64,000 nucleotides of DNA, from contig NZ_JOCA01000001.1 of the NCBI RefSeq assembly GCF_000718785.1, positions 124,001 through 188,000 of the forward strand, read 5' to 3'. A program made the translations under genes and the position numbers. Shown here piece after piece: positions 18,501 to 25,535 of this stretch. This DNA is from Streptomyces sp. NRRL WC-3626 (GTDB lineage Bacteria > Actinomycetota > Actinomycetes > Streptomycetales > Streptomycetaceae). Under the pieces are notes generated by a model. That model was given only the letters and a program-made list of their open reading frames with translations. It was not told the origin of the DNA and did not search any database. The first letter of the stretch is position 1; the number at the start of each line of letters is the position of its first letter.

Positions 18501-19078
18501 CGGCTGCCTCGTTCGGCACCGACCCTCACGCCATGCTGCTCGAGGGCCTGGACGTCCGGCTCGCCGACCTGGCGAAGGTACGGGACGTGAGGCCGCGGCA
18601 CGTGGACCGGCTGCTCGCCGATCTGGCCCGCCGGCGCGAGGAGTTGATGTCGGGCACCCTGGCCTTCATCGAGCCGGACCAGGTGTCGCAGGCCCTGGAG
18701 GACCTGTGCGGCAGTCTCGTATGGCTGGCGGAGAGGTTCCCGCGGGACGAGGTGCACGAGGCGTGCGTGGAGACGGCGCTGGTCTCGGGCGCCACCGCGA
18801 TGCGGTGTCTCCGTGACGGCGCCGCCGAGCGCGGGTTCCGGATGGCGGTGGCCCATGGGCGGGTCCTCGTGCTGGACCGGGGCCGGACCGGGCATCTGGA
18901 ACGCTGGTGCGGCGCCCACCTGGCGCAGGCGTCCTGGCAGACCTTCCAGGGCGAGGAGGCCGCTGCCGAACGCACGGTCAGCGACATGGAAACCCACCTG
19001 ATCACCCTGGCCCCGTCCCGGGCACCGGCCTGGTCCGCCCACGCCCGCCGGACGCTCACCACGTTCCGCCGGGGGTAG
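15560..19078 (+). CDS. Large Ser/Thr kinase with TPR-like repeats
   Basis: 1172 residues. The kinase domain fills about 30-350: GQGGFG loop (40-45), Lys62, HLDTKPGN (158-165, so Asp160 is kept but the preceding Arg is Leu, a non-RD kinase), DFG (178-180), and SPE (249-251). The DFG-to-SPE stretch is about 70 residues rather than the usual 20-30 because of a polar insertion. From about 380 to 1170 the protein is alpha-helical with alanine/leucine/glutamate-rich repeats (for example LGDLPGAVEAYRASARAL and HKEALAVADRI) that look like tetratricopeptide repeats. No membrane helix is seen. The repeat region probably recruits substrates or senses a partner. Confidence 0.9.
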   Translation: MPTHSSRSWPSSGHPARQDDSAWSAGTTVLGEFVVERPLGQGGFGAVVLAVSRRTGDRYAVKRVHRDDPVEQGRFLTEAQRWIGLPPHPHITPCHFTRTVGSQLAVFSEYVAGGSLADWIADGRLYAGTERERLRTVLRIAVEAAWGLAAAHAHGLLHLDTKPGNVLLTGSGAARITDFGLATGGERDVQDVIGQEYVLDFLTREGDGIDAETSEVLRNVLRQTLAEARAQEAPPPSAVAEGVTPGYASPEQAEGRPLGRAADLWSWAVTVLEMFTGGRSWPSGTLAGAALETHLETLRDGTPGPVAMPDGVVALLRACFRTDPRERPESLQEAADSLVRTAVRECGIPLPGDPPPSAPRPTVKGGFERRLPGGAAWQDPRELLGAAYEAAGRDPGEAVRFWPSGHGSRASQSMEDLRALTEAVAVLDTVRDPDDSVRLLWARVVAESGRVRQGLGDLPGAVEAYRASARALRRPAGPDPQHALSLRLAVLHSLATVLRLSGSPGESVAICDQVLDEAEAVSDPVEAALIRGTALGTKANAVDDPHEQIPLLERAIDAMTVAGEDEGLALALAGRAAALEKTGRTDEAAAAWERADALIEGAAAPGRTDLDAVRAALRLNRAVTAKGTRDTAVHARAAVALYEPLVHERGRHDVAGDLGRALLLSALGDEHAGRPQQALAAYRSARSLLEDAVLRDGRLDYVRYLAQAHDHESTLVRALEDPAAAVALARRAVEVWDRLSATDGRDAWLVDRAEARRKLADAHIDAGDGAAAAREFDEAERVLGSASAAGSGGRLVSTLIHTGRAVLLRRSGEPEAACREVQLALDALGTPAEPQEEQVQVRCLQTLNAALGDLDRHKEALAVADRITTAVESLFERGEVSLRDVVDARQRRVNVLLRLGHVTEAQVPALQALREYRTLIDDGRTDLVDEAARLRGALSVALHRSGDLDGAVREMETMRRHFAERTSYPWQRLLPRQTVDTAASFGTDPHAMLLEGLDVRLADLAKVRDVRPRHVDRLLADLARRREELMSGTLAFIEPDQVSQALEDLCGSLVWLAERFPRDEVHEACVETALVSGATAMRCLRDGAAERGFRMAVAHGRVLVLDRGRTGHLERWCGAHLAQASWQTFQGEEAAAERTVSDMETHLITLAPSRAPAWSAHARRTLTTFRRG

Positions 19079-19122
19079 GGGCCGGCCCGGCGGGCTCACC
19101 GGCTTCTCCGGCCCGCGGCGGT

Positions 19123-19266
19123 GAACCGAGCATCCGCAGCGACGGGTTCCGGCGGCTGAGGGCCCGGCACGACGTACGGGTCCCGGTCGGCGGCACCAAG
19201 ACCTTCCGGGTCCCCGAGGCCGGCGACGTCGTCCTGGACCGGGACACCTATCCGCTGCCCGGACGA
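19123..19266 (+). pseudogene. Remnant of an MmyB-type regulator C-terminal domain
   Basis: In frame 1 the plus strand reads GEPSIRSDGFRRLRARHDVR, then VPVGGTKTFRVPEAGDVVLD, then DTYPLPG. This matches the end of the MmyB-like ligand domain (W-RHDVR, G-TK-F-HP-VG-L-L, PLP-PG). No HTH or earlier part of such a protein is present upstream, because the kinase gene ends only 44 bases before, and the frame has no plausible start. It is best read as a gene relic, convergent with the intact MmyB-type gene at 19248. Confidence 0.5.
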
Positions 19267-20144
19267 CCCGGTCCGGTCACGCTCGTCACGCCCTGGCCGC
19301 GGGCCTGTGCCAGCATCGTCAGCGCCGCGGACGAAGGGGTTTTGGCCTCCGCCGTGATCACGACGAGGGACTGATGCGGTTCCCGCGGTACGGGGAACGT
19401 CTGTTGCGTGACGGTCAGGTTCCCGACGACCGGGTGGGCCAGGTCGTAGACGTCGCGGCCGCAGGGCTCGACGGTGTGCTCGGCCCACAGGGACGCGAAC
19501 TCGGGGCTGCGGATGGCCAGTTCGCCCACCAGTGCGGCGAGACGGGTGTCGTGGGGGTTGCGGGCCGTCAGGATGCGCAGGTTGCCGACCACGGCGTGGG
19601 CCTTGGCGGGCCAGTCACGGTAGAGGGCGCGGGTGTGCGCGTCCAGGAAGACCAGCCGGGACAGGTTGGGCCGGGTGTCCGGGTCGTCGGGCGAGGCCGC
19701 GTCCAGGTGTCCGGCGAGCAGGGCGTGCCCGGCTCCGTTCCAGGCGAGTACGTCGTTGCGGCGGCCCACGACGAGTGCGGGCACATCCTCCATGGCGGCC
19801 AGCAGCGTACGGAGATCGGCGGAGGCGTGTTCGTCGGGCGGTGGCGACGGCGCGGTCCGGCGGCTCGCCGTCGTCGACAGGACGGACAGGTGGTCCCGCT
19901 CGGCCGCGGTCAGCCGAAGAGCGGTCGCGATCGCGTCGAGGACCTCCGCCGAGGCGTTGAGCGACTGTCCCTGTTCGAGCCGCGTGTAGTAGCCGGCGCT
20001 GACCCCCGCGAGCATCGCGAGTTCCTCCCGGCGCAGACCGGGCACCCGGCGCCGTTCCCCGTACCGGGGCAGGCCGACGTCGTCCGGACTCAGCTGCGCC
20101 CGCCGCGCCATCAGGAACTCACCGAGCGGTGATCTGCGGTCCAT
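19248..20144 (-). CDS. XRE-family regulator with MmyB-like ligand domain
   Basis: 298 residues. The N-terminal HTH includes RRVPGLRREELAMLAGVSAG, then YYTRLEQGQ (about residues 32-60), the MmyB signature, followed by a PAS-like ligand domain (about 95-285) with VVGRRNDVLAWNGAGHALLA and LRILTARNPHDTRLAALVGEL. CATACT ends 7 bases before the ATG, so it may be leaderless. These regulators commonly sit divergent to one oxidoreductase or hydrolase they control; here that is the MBL-fold gene at 20290. The ligand of the family is uncertain (fatty acids have been suggested). Confidence 0.9.
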   Translation of the reverse strand: MDRRSPLGEFLMARRAQLSPDDVGLPRYGERRRVPGLRREELAMLAGVSAGYYTRLEQGQSLNASAEVLDAIATALRLTAAERDHLSVLSTTASRRTAPSPPPDEHASADLRTLLAAMEDVPALVVGRRNDVLAWNGAGHALLAGHLDAASPDDPDTRPNLSRLVFLDAHTRALYRDWPAKAHAVVGNLRILTARNPHDTRLAALVGELAIRSPEFASLWAEHTVEPCGRDVYDLAHPVVGNLTVTQQTFPVPREPHQSLVVITAEAKTPSSAALTMLAQARGQGVTSVTGPGRPGSG

Positions 20145-20239
20145 GGCGGCCAGTATGCGCCCCGGCCCGGCCCGTCGCCTGTACCTGCCAGGGGTAGGCA
20201 GAAGCGGGTCTGGTCCCCTTCCCCCGGGGGGCTTCAGAG

Positions 20240-20280
20240 TCGATCACACGGAGCACTTCACAGCCCTCCCACTTGATCGA
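20240..20280. promoter_or_regulatory. Spaced inverted repeat before the MBL hydrolase
   Basis: TCGATCA (20240-20246) and TGATCGA (20274-20280) form 7-base arms 27 bases apart in the space between the MmyB-type regulator and the MBL gene. It could be a paired operator; the second arm overlaps the ribosome-site region, so a leader structure is also possible. Confidence 0.35.
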
Positions 20281-20289
20281 GGTAGCCGC

Positions 20290-21222
20290 ATGCCCACCAC
20301 CCCTGCCACGGAGTCCCAGGTCGTCACGATGAAGCTGGGGGACGTCGAGATCACCCGCGTCATCGAGTTCTCCGACATCTCGCCGATGACGACCGACGTG
20401 TTCTTCCCCGGTTCCAAGCCGGAGGAATGGCAGCGCCACGCCGCGCTGCTGGACCCGGACCACTGGGACGCCCGCACCGACCTGACGCGCGTCGCCACCC
20501 AGTCCTGGGCGCTGCGCAGCGAAGGCCGGGTCATCCTGATCGACACCGGTGCGGGCAATGGCAAGTACCGTCCGCTGCAGCCCATCTGGTCGTACCTGAA
20601 CACGGGTTACCTGGACAACCTCGCCGCGGCGGGCATCATGCCGGAGGATGTCGACCTCGTCGTCAACACCCATCTGCACGACGACCACGTCGGCTGGAAC
20701 ACCCGGCTCGAGGGACGCGACTGGGTGCCCACGTTCCCCAACGCGACCTATCTGATGCCGCGCCCCGACGTCGAGTACTGGCGTCCGGAGAACCTCCCCC
20801 ACACCCGGTTCGGCCGGGGGAACCAGAACGTGTACGAGGACAGCGTCGACCCGGTGCTCGACGCCGGACTGGTCAGGACGTGGGACGACTCCTACGTCAT
20901 CGACGCCAACCTCCGGCTCGAGGCGGCGCCCGGGCACACTCCGGGTTCCTCGATCATCCACCTCCAGTCCGGAGGCGACCGCGCGGTCTTCGCCGGCGAT
21001 CTGATGCACGGCGCGATCCAGGTCCACGAACCCCACCTGAACAGCTGCTTCGAGGAGGACGAGGACGCCGCCCGCGCCAGCCGGTCCCGGATGTACGCCT
21101 ACGCCGCCGACCACAACGCCCTCGTCCTGCCCGCCCATCTGCCCGGACACGGCGCCTTCGAGATCCGCCGCGCAGGCTCCGGCTTCGAGATCGCCGCCTG
21201 GGCCCCCTTCTCCCGCACCTGA
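20290..21222 (+). CDS. MBL-fold metallo-hydrolase
   Basis: 310 residues from MPTTPATESQVVTMKLGDVE, with GAGG nine bases before the ATG. The zinc site NTHLHDDHVGWN gives HxHxDH (about residue 130); further ligands are in AAPGHTPGSS (about 220) and FAGDLMH (about 238), and the final histidine in LPAHLPGHG. This is the lactonase/quinone-hydrolase-like arrangement. It is divergent from an MmyB-type regulator, which probably controls it. Substrate unknown. Confidence 0.9.
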   Translation: MPTTPATESQVVTMKLGDVEITRVIEFSDISPMTTDVFFPGSKPEEWQRHAALLDPDHWDARTDLTRVATQSWALRSEGRVILIDTGAGNGKYRPLQPIWSYLNTGYLDNLAAAGIMPEDVDLVVNTHLHDDHVGWNTRLEGRDWVPTFPNATYLMPRPDVEYWRPENLPHTRFGRGNQNVYEDSVDPVLDAGLVRTWDDSYVIDANLRLEAAPGHTPGSSIIHLQSGGDRAVFAGDLMHGAIQVHEPHLNSCFEEDEDAARASRSRMYAYAADHNALVLPAHLPGHGAFEIRRAGSGFEIAAWAPFSRT

Positions 21223-21248
21223 CCCCTCAGGCACGTCGTCCGCGCGGG

Positions 21249-22211
21249 TCAGGCGGGCCCGGGGAGGTGACCGAGGTGCTCGATGACGCGCTCGCGCAGC
21301 AGGAGGTACTCCTCCCAGCGCCGAGGAAGAGGCCCGGGTGGCCGTTTGACGACGCGGGACGCGGTGACGGTCTGGCCGTCCCGGAACTGCTCGCGCGTGA
21401 GGTCGAGTTCCACACCGCTGGGCAACCGGTTCCACCAGTGGAATCCGTGCTGTTCCCCGCCGCGGTGGACCTCCCCGACCATGAGGTCGCCACCGAAGAT
21501 GTCGTTCACTATCAGAGCGGTGATGTCACAGTGCCCCCACGCCGGGTTGTCGGGCTGCCAGCCGGCGCGGTCGAGGTCGTCCGGGGAACAGGTGTCAGCG
21601 GCCCAACCGGCCCGCAGGGCCTTTTCGACGACCAGCAGGTTCCACGGGATCACGCCGATCGCATCGCAGTCGCCACCGCCGTCGGCGGAGCGCCGGGGGG
21701 ACGCCTTCTCGGCTGCCGGCCCGGACTCGGACCGCAGGTACCGGCGCAGAGCCTCCCGTCCTCCCGGAACGAAGGGCCGCCGGTCGGCGACCTCGCGCAG
21801 TTCGGCCTCGGTCAGCCAGCCCTGCCAGGCGATCTCGCCCGGGTCCGGGGTCAGGGGTTCCGTCACGACGGCCTCGTGCACCCCCAGCCACACGAGGCTG
21901 ATCCCCTCCCGGCAAAGGAACTTGAACATGAAGCGCACGGGCACCCGAACGCCCAGCTCTTCGGCCAGTTCCCGGGCCGCGGCTTCCTCGTACGACTCAC
22001 CCACGTTCACGGCGCCACCGACCATCACGTCGTAGGAGCCGGGGTACCGGGAACGCGTCCCGGACCGCCGCAGCACCAGGAACCGTCCTGCCCGGTCACG
22101 GCAGATCGTCGCCGCGATGCGATGTGGCCAGTGCCGACGCTCCGCCTCGCCTCGTTCGACGACTCCCAACACGCGGTCCTGCTCGTCCACATGCTCCACC
22201 AGTTCGCTCAT
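21249..22211 (-). CDS. NUDIX hydrolase fused to a YunG-like domain
   Basis: 320 residues. The N-terminal half (about 1-165) is a NUDIX domain of the isopentenyl-diphosphate-isomerase-like group, with its box at residues 66-88 reading G-x5-E-x7-REL-x2-ELG. The C-terminal half (about 190-305) resembles YunG-like proteins: DNPAWGHCDITALIVNDIFG, then HWWNRLPSGVELDLTREQF. The joint region is Ser/Gly/Asp-rich. NUDIX enzymes cleave nucleoside diphosphates linked to another group; the YunG-like part has no known function. I see no break in the frame at the joint, so the fusion looks genuine. Confidence 0.8.
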   Translation of the reverse strand: MSELVEHVDEQDRVLGVVERGEAERRHWPHRIAATICRDRAGRFLVLRRSGTRSRYPGSYDVMVGGAVNVGESYEEAAARELAEELGVRVPVRFMFKFLCREGISLVWLGVHEAVVTEPLTPDPGEIAWQGWLTEAELREVADRRPFVPGGREALRRYLRSESGPAAEKASPRRSADGGGDCDAIGVIPWNLLVVEKALRAGWAADTCSPDDLDRAGWQPDNPAWGHCDITALIVNDIFGGDLMVGEVHRGGEQHGFHWWNRLPSGVELDLTREQFRDGQTVTASRVVKRPPGPLPRRWEEYLLLRERVIEHLGHLPGPA

Positions 22212-22341
22212 CGAGGCACGATCTCAGTCCCCACTGACAGCGCGGCCCCGTCGTCCAGGGAGAGGCGACGCCGCGCCGCCCGCTCGGGGGCAGAATGGTG
22301 ATGCGGGAGCTCGCCTTCATCGGGAAAGCGTCGGGAGAGAC

Positions 22342-22461
22342 ATGATGACCCATCCCCCCACGGAGCACTGCGGCTCCGCCGACGGTCCCGCGTGCGTCGA
22401 GGCCGCCTTCGCCCCCGCCCAGTGGGTCGCCTTCGCGCCGTATGTCTCCGGGTCTCGATGA
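22342..22461 (+). CDS. Possible small ORF coupled to the next gene
   Basis: A 39-residue frame begins MMTHPPTEHCGSADGPACVE with GGGAGAG just before the ATG, and its TGA overlaps the next gene's ATG (ATGA at 22458). The content (one Cys-poor, Pro/Ala-rich segment ending FAPYVSGSR) resembles no family I recognise. The overlap and ribosome site argue for a leader peptide or real small protein; the alternative is a chance frame in the 5' leader. Confidence 0.4.
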   Translation: MMTHPPTEHCGSADGPACVEAAFAPAQWVAFAPYVSGSR

Positions 22462-23084
22462 GCCGGCCGCTCAGCGCCGCCCAGCGGCGGCTCGTCGAGG
22501 GTGCCGAGATCGGCAGCGGGCGACTGCGGGGTGGTACGCCGGCTCAGCTTGCCGCCTTGGTGAAGCGGGGGCTGGCGTTCCGGCATCCGCGGCCGCCGCA
22601 CGATCATTTTCTGACCCCGGCGGGGCATCGGGCGCGGGAGGAGGGCGCGGCGCCCGAGCCGGTCCAGGTACCGGACACGGCCGGGGTGTTCGCCGCGCGG
22701 GTCGGGGGTGAGCGCTCTGCGGTGGGGTCGGGGCCCGCCCGGCTTCGGGAGGTGCGCGGTGCCTGGCAGGGGATGCTCGAATTGCGGCGGATGACCAATC
22801 CGGACGGGGCCACCGACCGGCCCTGCGGGTGGGAGCGTTCGCATCTCGTGCAGGCCGCCGCGCTCGCGCTGGAGGCGGCGGGGCACCGGCCGGCCGGTGA
22901 GGACGAGGACGGTTATCGCGTGCGGGAGACCCCGCAGCCCGAGGCCGTCGCCGTGTACGAGGCGGACGTCGACGCGCTGCGGGCCTGCGCGGCCACGCTG
23001 GAGGGGGCCGGGTGGCAGGTCGGGGAGTACACCGAGCCCAGGACGCGGGCGCGTTATCTGCTGGCCTCCCCGCGCCGGGTGTGA
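22458..23084 (+). CDS. Actinobacterial protein of unknown function
   Basis: 208 residues from the ATG at 22458. The N-terminus (SAAQRRLVEGAEIGSGRLRG, then GTPAQLAALVKRGLAFRHPR, HDHFLTPAGHR) looks like a winged-helix DNA-binding module. The C-terminal half contains two weakly repeated segments (EAVAVYEADVDALRACAATL, then GAGWQVGEYTEPRTRARYLL). I recognise it only as a Streptomyces hypothetical. The start overlaps the small ORF before it. A thioesterase gene follows after 67 bases. Confidence 0.65.
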   Translation: MSRPLSAAQRRLVEGAEIGSGRLRGGTPAQLAALVKRGLAFRHPRPPHDHFLTPAGHRAREEGAAPEPVQVPDTAGVFAARVGGERSAVGSGPARLREVRGAWQGMLELRRMTNPDGATDRPCGWERSHLVQAAALALEAAGHRPAGEDEDGYRVRETPQPEAVAVYEADVDALRACAATLEGAGWQVGEYTEPRTRARYLLASPRRV

Positions 23085-23151
23085 GGGGCATGCCAAGATC
23101 GGTGGGTCGGGCAACCATCTCTGCCGAGCAGGCGTGAAGGGGACAGCCACC

Positions 23152-23574
23152 GTGAGCGAGCCGTTTTCCGTGCGGGTGACCGTGCGCGGGTACGAGACCG
23201 ATGTGCAGGGTCACCTCAACCAGGCCGTGTACCTCAACTACGCGGAGCACGCGCGCTGGTCGCTGCTCCAGGAGGCGGGGATCACCCAGTCGGGGCTCAT
23301 CTCCCGGGGCCTGGGACCGGTCGCCCTGGAGACCACCATCCGTTACAGGCGTGAGCTGCTCGCCGGTGACGAGGCCGACGTGAGCTGCGCCTTCGTCTGG
23401 AGCGGCGGCAAGACCTTCACCATCGAGCAGACGATCACCAAGGCCGACGGCACCGTGGCGGCCGAGCTCACGGGCGTCGGCGGGCTGATGGACCTCGAAC
23501 GGCGCAAGCTCGTGCCGAACCCCGAGGGCGTTTTCCGGGACCTGGCGAAAGCCCCGGGGCTGTTCGGGCTGTAG
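23152..23574 (+). CDS. Acyl-CoA thioesterase (hot-dog fold)
   Basis: 140 residues from a GTG preceded by AAGGGG. The pattern GYETDVQGHLNQAVYLNYAE near residue 20 carries the catalytic-type Asp, the HxN element and the tyrosine of the 4-hydroxybenzoyl-CoA/YbgC thioesterase group. One hot-dog domain fills the protein, which would act as a dimer or tetramer in the cytoplasm hydrolysing an acyl-CoA. Substrate cannot be told from sequence. Confidence 0.88.
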   Translation: MSEPFSVRVTVRGYETDVQGHLNQAVYLNYAEHARWSLLQEAGITQSGLISRGLGPVALETTIRYRRELLAGDEADVSCAFVWSGGKTFTIEQTITKADGTVAAELTGVGGLMDLERRKLVPNPEGVFRDLAKAPGLFGL

Positions 23575-23579
23575 CCGGG

Positions 23580-23596
23580 CTTTCACGCTCTGAAAG
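23580..23596. promoter_or_regulatory. Inverted repeat after the thioesterase gene
   Basis: CTTTCA-CGCTC-TGAAAG is a perfect 6-base inverted repeat five bases after the stop. Two copies of AAGTTTCC follow (around 23593 and 23612). It may be part of the muramidase promoter region rather than a terminator, as it lacks a GC-rich stem. Confidence 0.4.
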
Positions 23597-23640
23597 TTTC
23601 CGCCGCCCGGTTCCCAAGTTTCCAGGCCATCCGCTCCTAC

Positions 23641-23656
23641 AGTGGACCAGACCACC
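23641..23656. promoter_or_regulatory. DasR-like dre site upstream of the muramidase
   Basis: AGTGGACCAGACCACC matches the DasR dre consensus AsTGGTCTAGACCAsT at 13 of 16 positions, and is the palindromic part GTGG..CCAC. It lies 158 bases before the GH25 start. Known: DasR represses chitin and N-acetylglucosamine genes in Streptomyces and responds to glucosamine-6-phosphate. A site before a muramidase would fit; binding is inferred. Confidence 0.5.
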
Positions 23657-23813
23657 AGAGAGGAACGGAAGCTCTTTACAGGCCCGGAATCTACGTGCGT
23701 AACTAATGACGCGCGCACGTCAATCAGTACGTTCATCTGTACGGAACTGCCCAGGTGGCAGCGGCCGACGTCACCTCCTTCGCTCATCCCCACATGTGTC
23801 AGGAGGCAGCCCC

Positions 23814-24689
23814 ATGTCCTTTCTCCCCCACCCCCGCAGACGAATCGTCACCGCGCTCGGCGCCCTCGGTGCCGCGCTCGCGCTGACGGCCACCGCGGCA
23901 GGCGGCGCGACCGCCGCGCCGGGGCCCGACCGGGACCGTGTCCACGTGGAACCCGGCGAGGCCTACATGGGTGTCGGCACCCTTGCGCACGGGGGTTCCG
24001 CTCCGGCCGACGCGCCCTCCCGTGGCGCGCTGGCCCCCACCGACGGAGTCCAGGGCATCGACGTGTCGCACTGGCAGGGCGCCATCAACTGGGGGTCGGT
24101 GCGTGGCGCCGGTGTCCAGTTCGCCTGGATCAAGGCGACCGAGGGCACCTCGTACAAGGACGACCGGTTCAACAGCAACTATCCCGCCGCGTACAACGCG
24201 GGTGTGATCCGTGGGGCGTACCACTTCGCCCTCCCGAACGCCTCCAACGGAGCGACCCAGGCGAACTACTTCGCCGGCAACGGGGGTGGCTGGTCGCGTG
24301 ACAATCTCACCCTGCCGGGTGTGCTGGACATCGAGCACAACCCGTACGGGGCGATGTGCTACGGGCTGTCCACGACGCAGATGCGTACCTGGGTCAACGA
24401 CTTCTACACCGCCTACAAGGCGCGTACCGGGCGGGATGTCGTGATCTACACGACGGCGAGCTGGTGGAACACCTGCACGGGCAACTGGACCGGCATGTCC
24501 GCCAAGAGTCCGCTGTGGGTGGCGCACTGGACGTCCGCGTCGGCGCCGACGATTCCCAGCGGGTTCCCCACCTGGACGGTGTGGCAGTACACCAGCACCG
24601 GGGCGGTGAGCGGGGTCGCGGGGAGTGTGGACCGGAACCAGTTCAACGGGTCCCGTGAGCGGTTGCTGGCGCTGGCGAACAACACCTGA
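23814..24689 (+). CDS. Secreted GH25 muramidase (lysozyme M1 type)
   Basis: 291 residues from MSFLPHPRRRIVTALGALGA, with AGGAGG six bases before the ATG. A signal peptide (about 1-35, ending ATAAPG) and a linker (about 36-80) precede the GH25 domain (about 85-290). Its catalytic face is seen in GIDVSHWQGAINW (Asp near 85) and LDIEHNPYG (Asp-x-Glu near 175). It cleaves the MurNAc-GlcNAc bond of peptidoglycan outside the cell. The leader holds an inverted repeat (ACGTGCG at 23693 and CGCACGT at 23714). A strong terminator separates it from an amidase gene on the same strand. Confidence 0.93.
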   Translation: MSFLPHPRRRIVTALGALGAALALTATAAGGATAAPGPDRDRVHVEPGEAYMGVGTLAHGGSAPADAPSRGALAPTDGVQGIDVSHWQGAINWGSVRGAGVQFAWIKATEGTSYKDDRFNSNYPAAYNAGVIRGAYHFALPNASNGATQANYFAGNGGGWSRDNLTLPGVLDIEHNPYGAMCYGLSTTQMRTWVNDFYTAYKARTGRDVVIYTTASWWNTCTGNWTGMSAKSPLWVAHWTSASAPTIPSGFPTWTVWQYTSTGAVSGVAGSVDRNQFNGSRERLLALANNT

Positions 24690-24703
24690 CGTCCGATCGG
24701 CCC

Positions 24704-24740
24704 GAGGGGAGCCGACGGGCCTTCGCCGTCGGCTCCCCTC
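24704..24740 (+). terminator. Terminator between muramidase and amidase
   Basis: GAGGGGAGCCGACGG pairs perfectly with CCGTCGGCTCCCCTC around a GCCTTCG loop, a 15-bp stem starting 14 bases after the muramidase stop. Confidence 0.9.
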
Positions 24741-24772
24741 CCCCACCCCGACTCCGTCCCCGAGGAGTGATC

Positions 24773-25426
24773 GTGCACCCCGAGAACCCCCTCCGGCGCC
24801 GGCTCCTGTTCGCCGGCGCGGCCGGACTGGCCGCCGTCACCGCCATGCCCGGGAGCGCGCACGCGCGCGGCGCTGAGGCCATAGAGCCCGACATCGACTC
24901 GACCGGGGCCTGGGGCGCCCGTTCCCCGCAGGGGAACATCGGCGTCCTTCAGTACCGGCCGAGCAGGATCGTGATCCACCACACGGTGAGTGCGAACACC
25001 GCGGATTTCTCGCGGGCCCAGGCGCACGCGCACGCCCACTGGGTGCAGGACCTGCACCTGGACGAGAACGGCTGGGTCGACACCGGGTACCACTTCCTGG
25101 TCAGCCGGGGCGGCTGGATCACCGAGGGGCGGCACGGGAGCCTTCAGGCGCTGACCGGCGGGCGGAGCTTCGTGCTCGGGGCGCACACGTCCGGGCAGAA
25201 CGAGCAGGCGATCGGGATTGCCTGCGAGGGGGCGTATCACGCGGGGGCGGTGCCGCCGGGAGCTCAGTGGGATGTGCTGGTGGCCCTGTGCGCGTATGCG
25301 TGCGTCCGGTACGGCGTTTCTTCCTCGCAGATCTTCGGCCACAAGGACTACGGCTCCACGTTGTGTCCGGGGGTGTACCACGAGCTGCTGCCCCGGCTGC
25401 GGGAGGAGGTGGGGGCGGCGGTGTAG
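24773..25426 (+). CDS. Secreted N-acetylmuramoyl-L-alanine amidase (PGRP/amidase_2 type)
   Basis: 217 residues from the GTG at 24773, preceded by GAGGAG five bases away; the GTG at 24767 overlaps the ribosome site. PLRRRLLFAGAAGLAAV looks like a twin-arginine signal. The domain has IVIHHTVSANT (first zinc His), DTGYHFLVSR and FGHKDYGSTLCPG (His, Lys and Cys of the zinc site), the amidase_2/PGRP layout. It cleaves the amide between MurNAc and the stem peptide. The neighbouring muramidase suggests the two act together in wall turnover or in attacking other cells. Confidence 0.93.
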   Translation: MHPENPLRRRLLFAGAAGLAAVTAMPGSAHARGAEAIEPDIDSTGAWGARSPQGNIGVLQYRPSRIVIHHTVSANTADFSRAQAHAHAHWVQDLHLDENGWVDTGYHFLVSRGGWITEGRHGSLQALTGGRSFVLGAHTSGQNEQAIGIACEGAYHAGAVPPGAQWDVLVALCAYACVRYGVSSSQIFGHKDYGSTLCPGVYHELLPRLREEVGAAV

Positions 25427-25457
25427 CGGGGCGGGGGGTGCAGTGGGCCGCGTTCGC

Positions 25458-25513
25458 GGGTGCCGCTGCGCCCACCCGTGCCGCCCCCGGCGGCACGACT
25501 GCCCGCAGCTGCG
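25458..25513 (+). repeat. Dispersed hairpin repeat, copy 1
   Basis: The element runs from GGGTGCCGCTGCGCCCACC to CTGCCCGCAGCTGCG. Inside it CGTGCCGCC-CCC-GGCGGCACG forms a 9-bp stem, and outer GCTGCG pairs with CGCAGC. Near-identical copies lie at 51164 (reverse) and 51303. It sits between two convergent genes and may double as a bidirectional terminator. Confidence 0.8.
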
Positions 25514-25535
25514 CCGGGCGAAGTTCTCGGGGTGA

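Noticed and set aside
23657..23813. A ydaO-type (c-di-AMP) riboswitch in the muramidase leader
   Set aside because: The leader is long enough and has an inverted repeat, but I could not find the conserved ydaO core.
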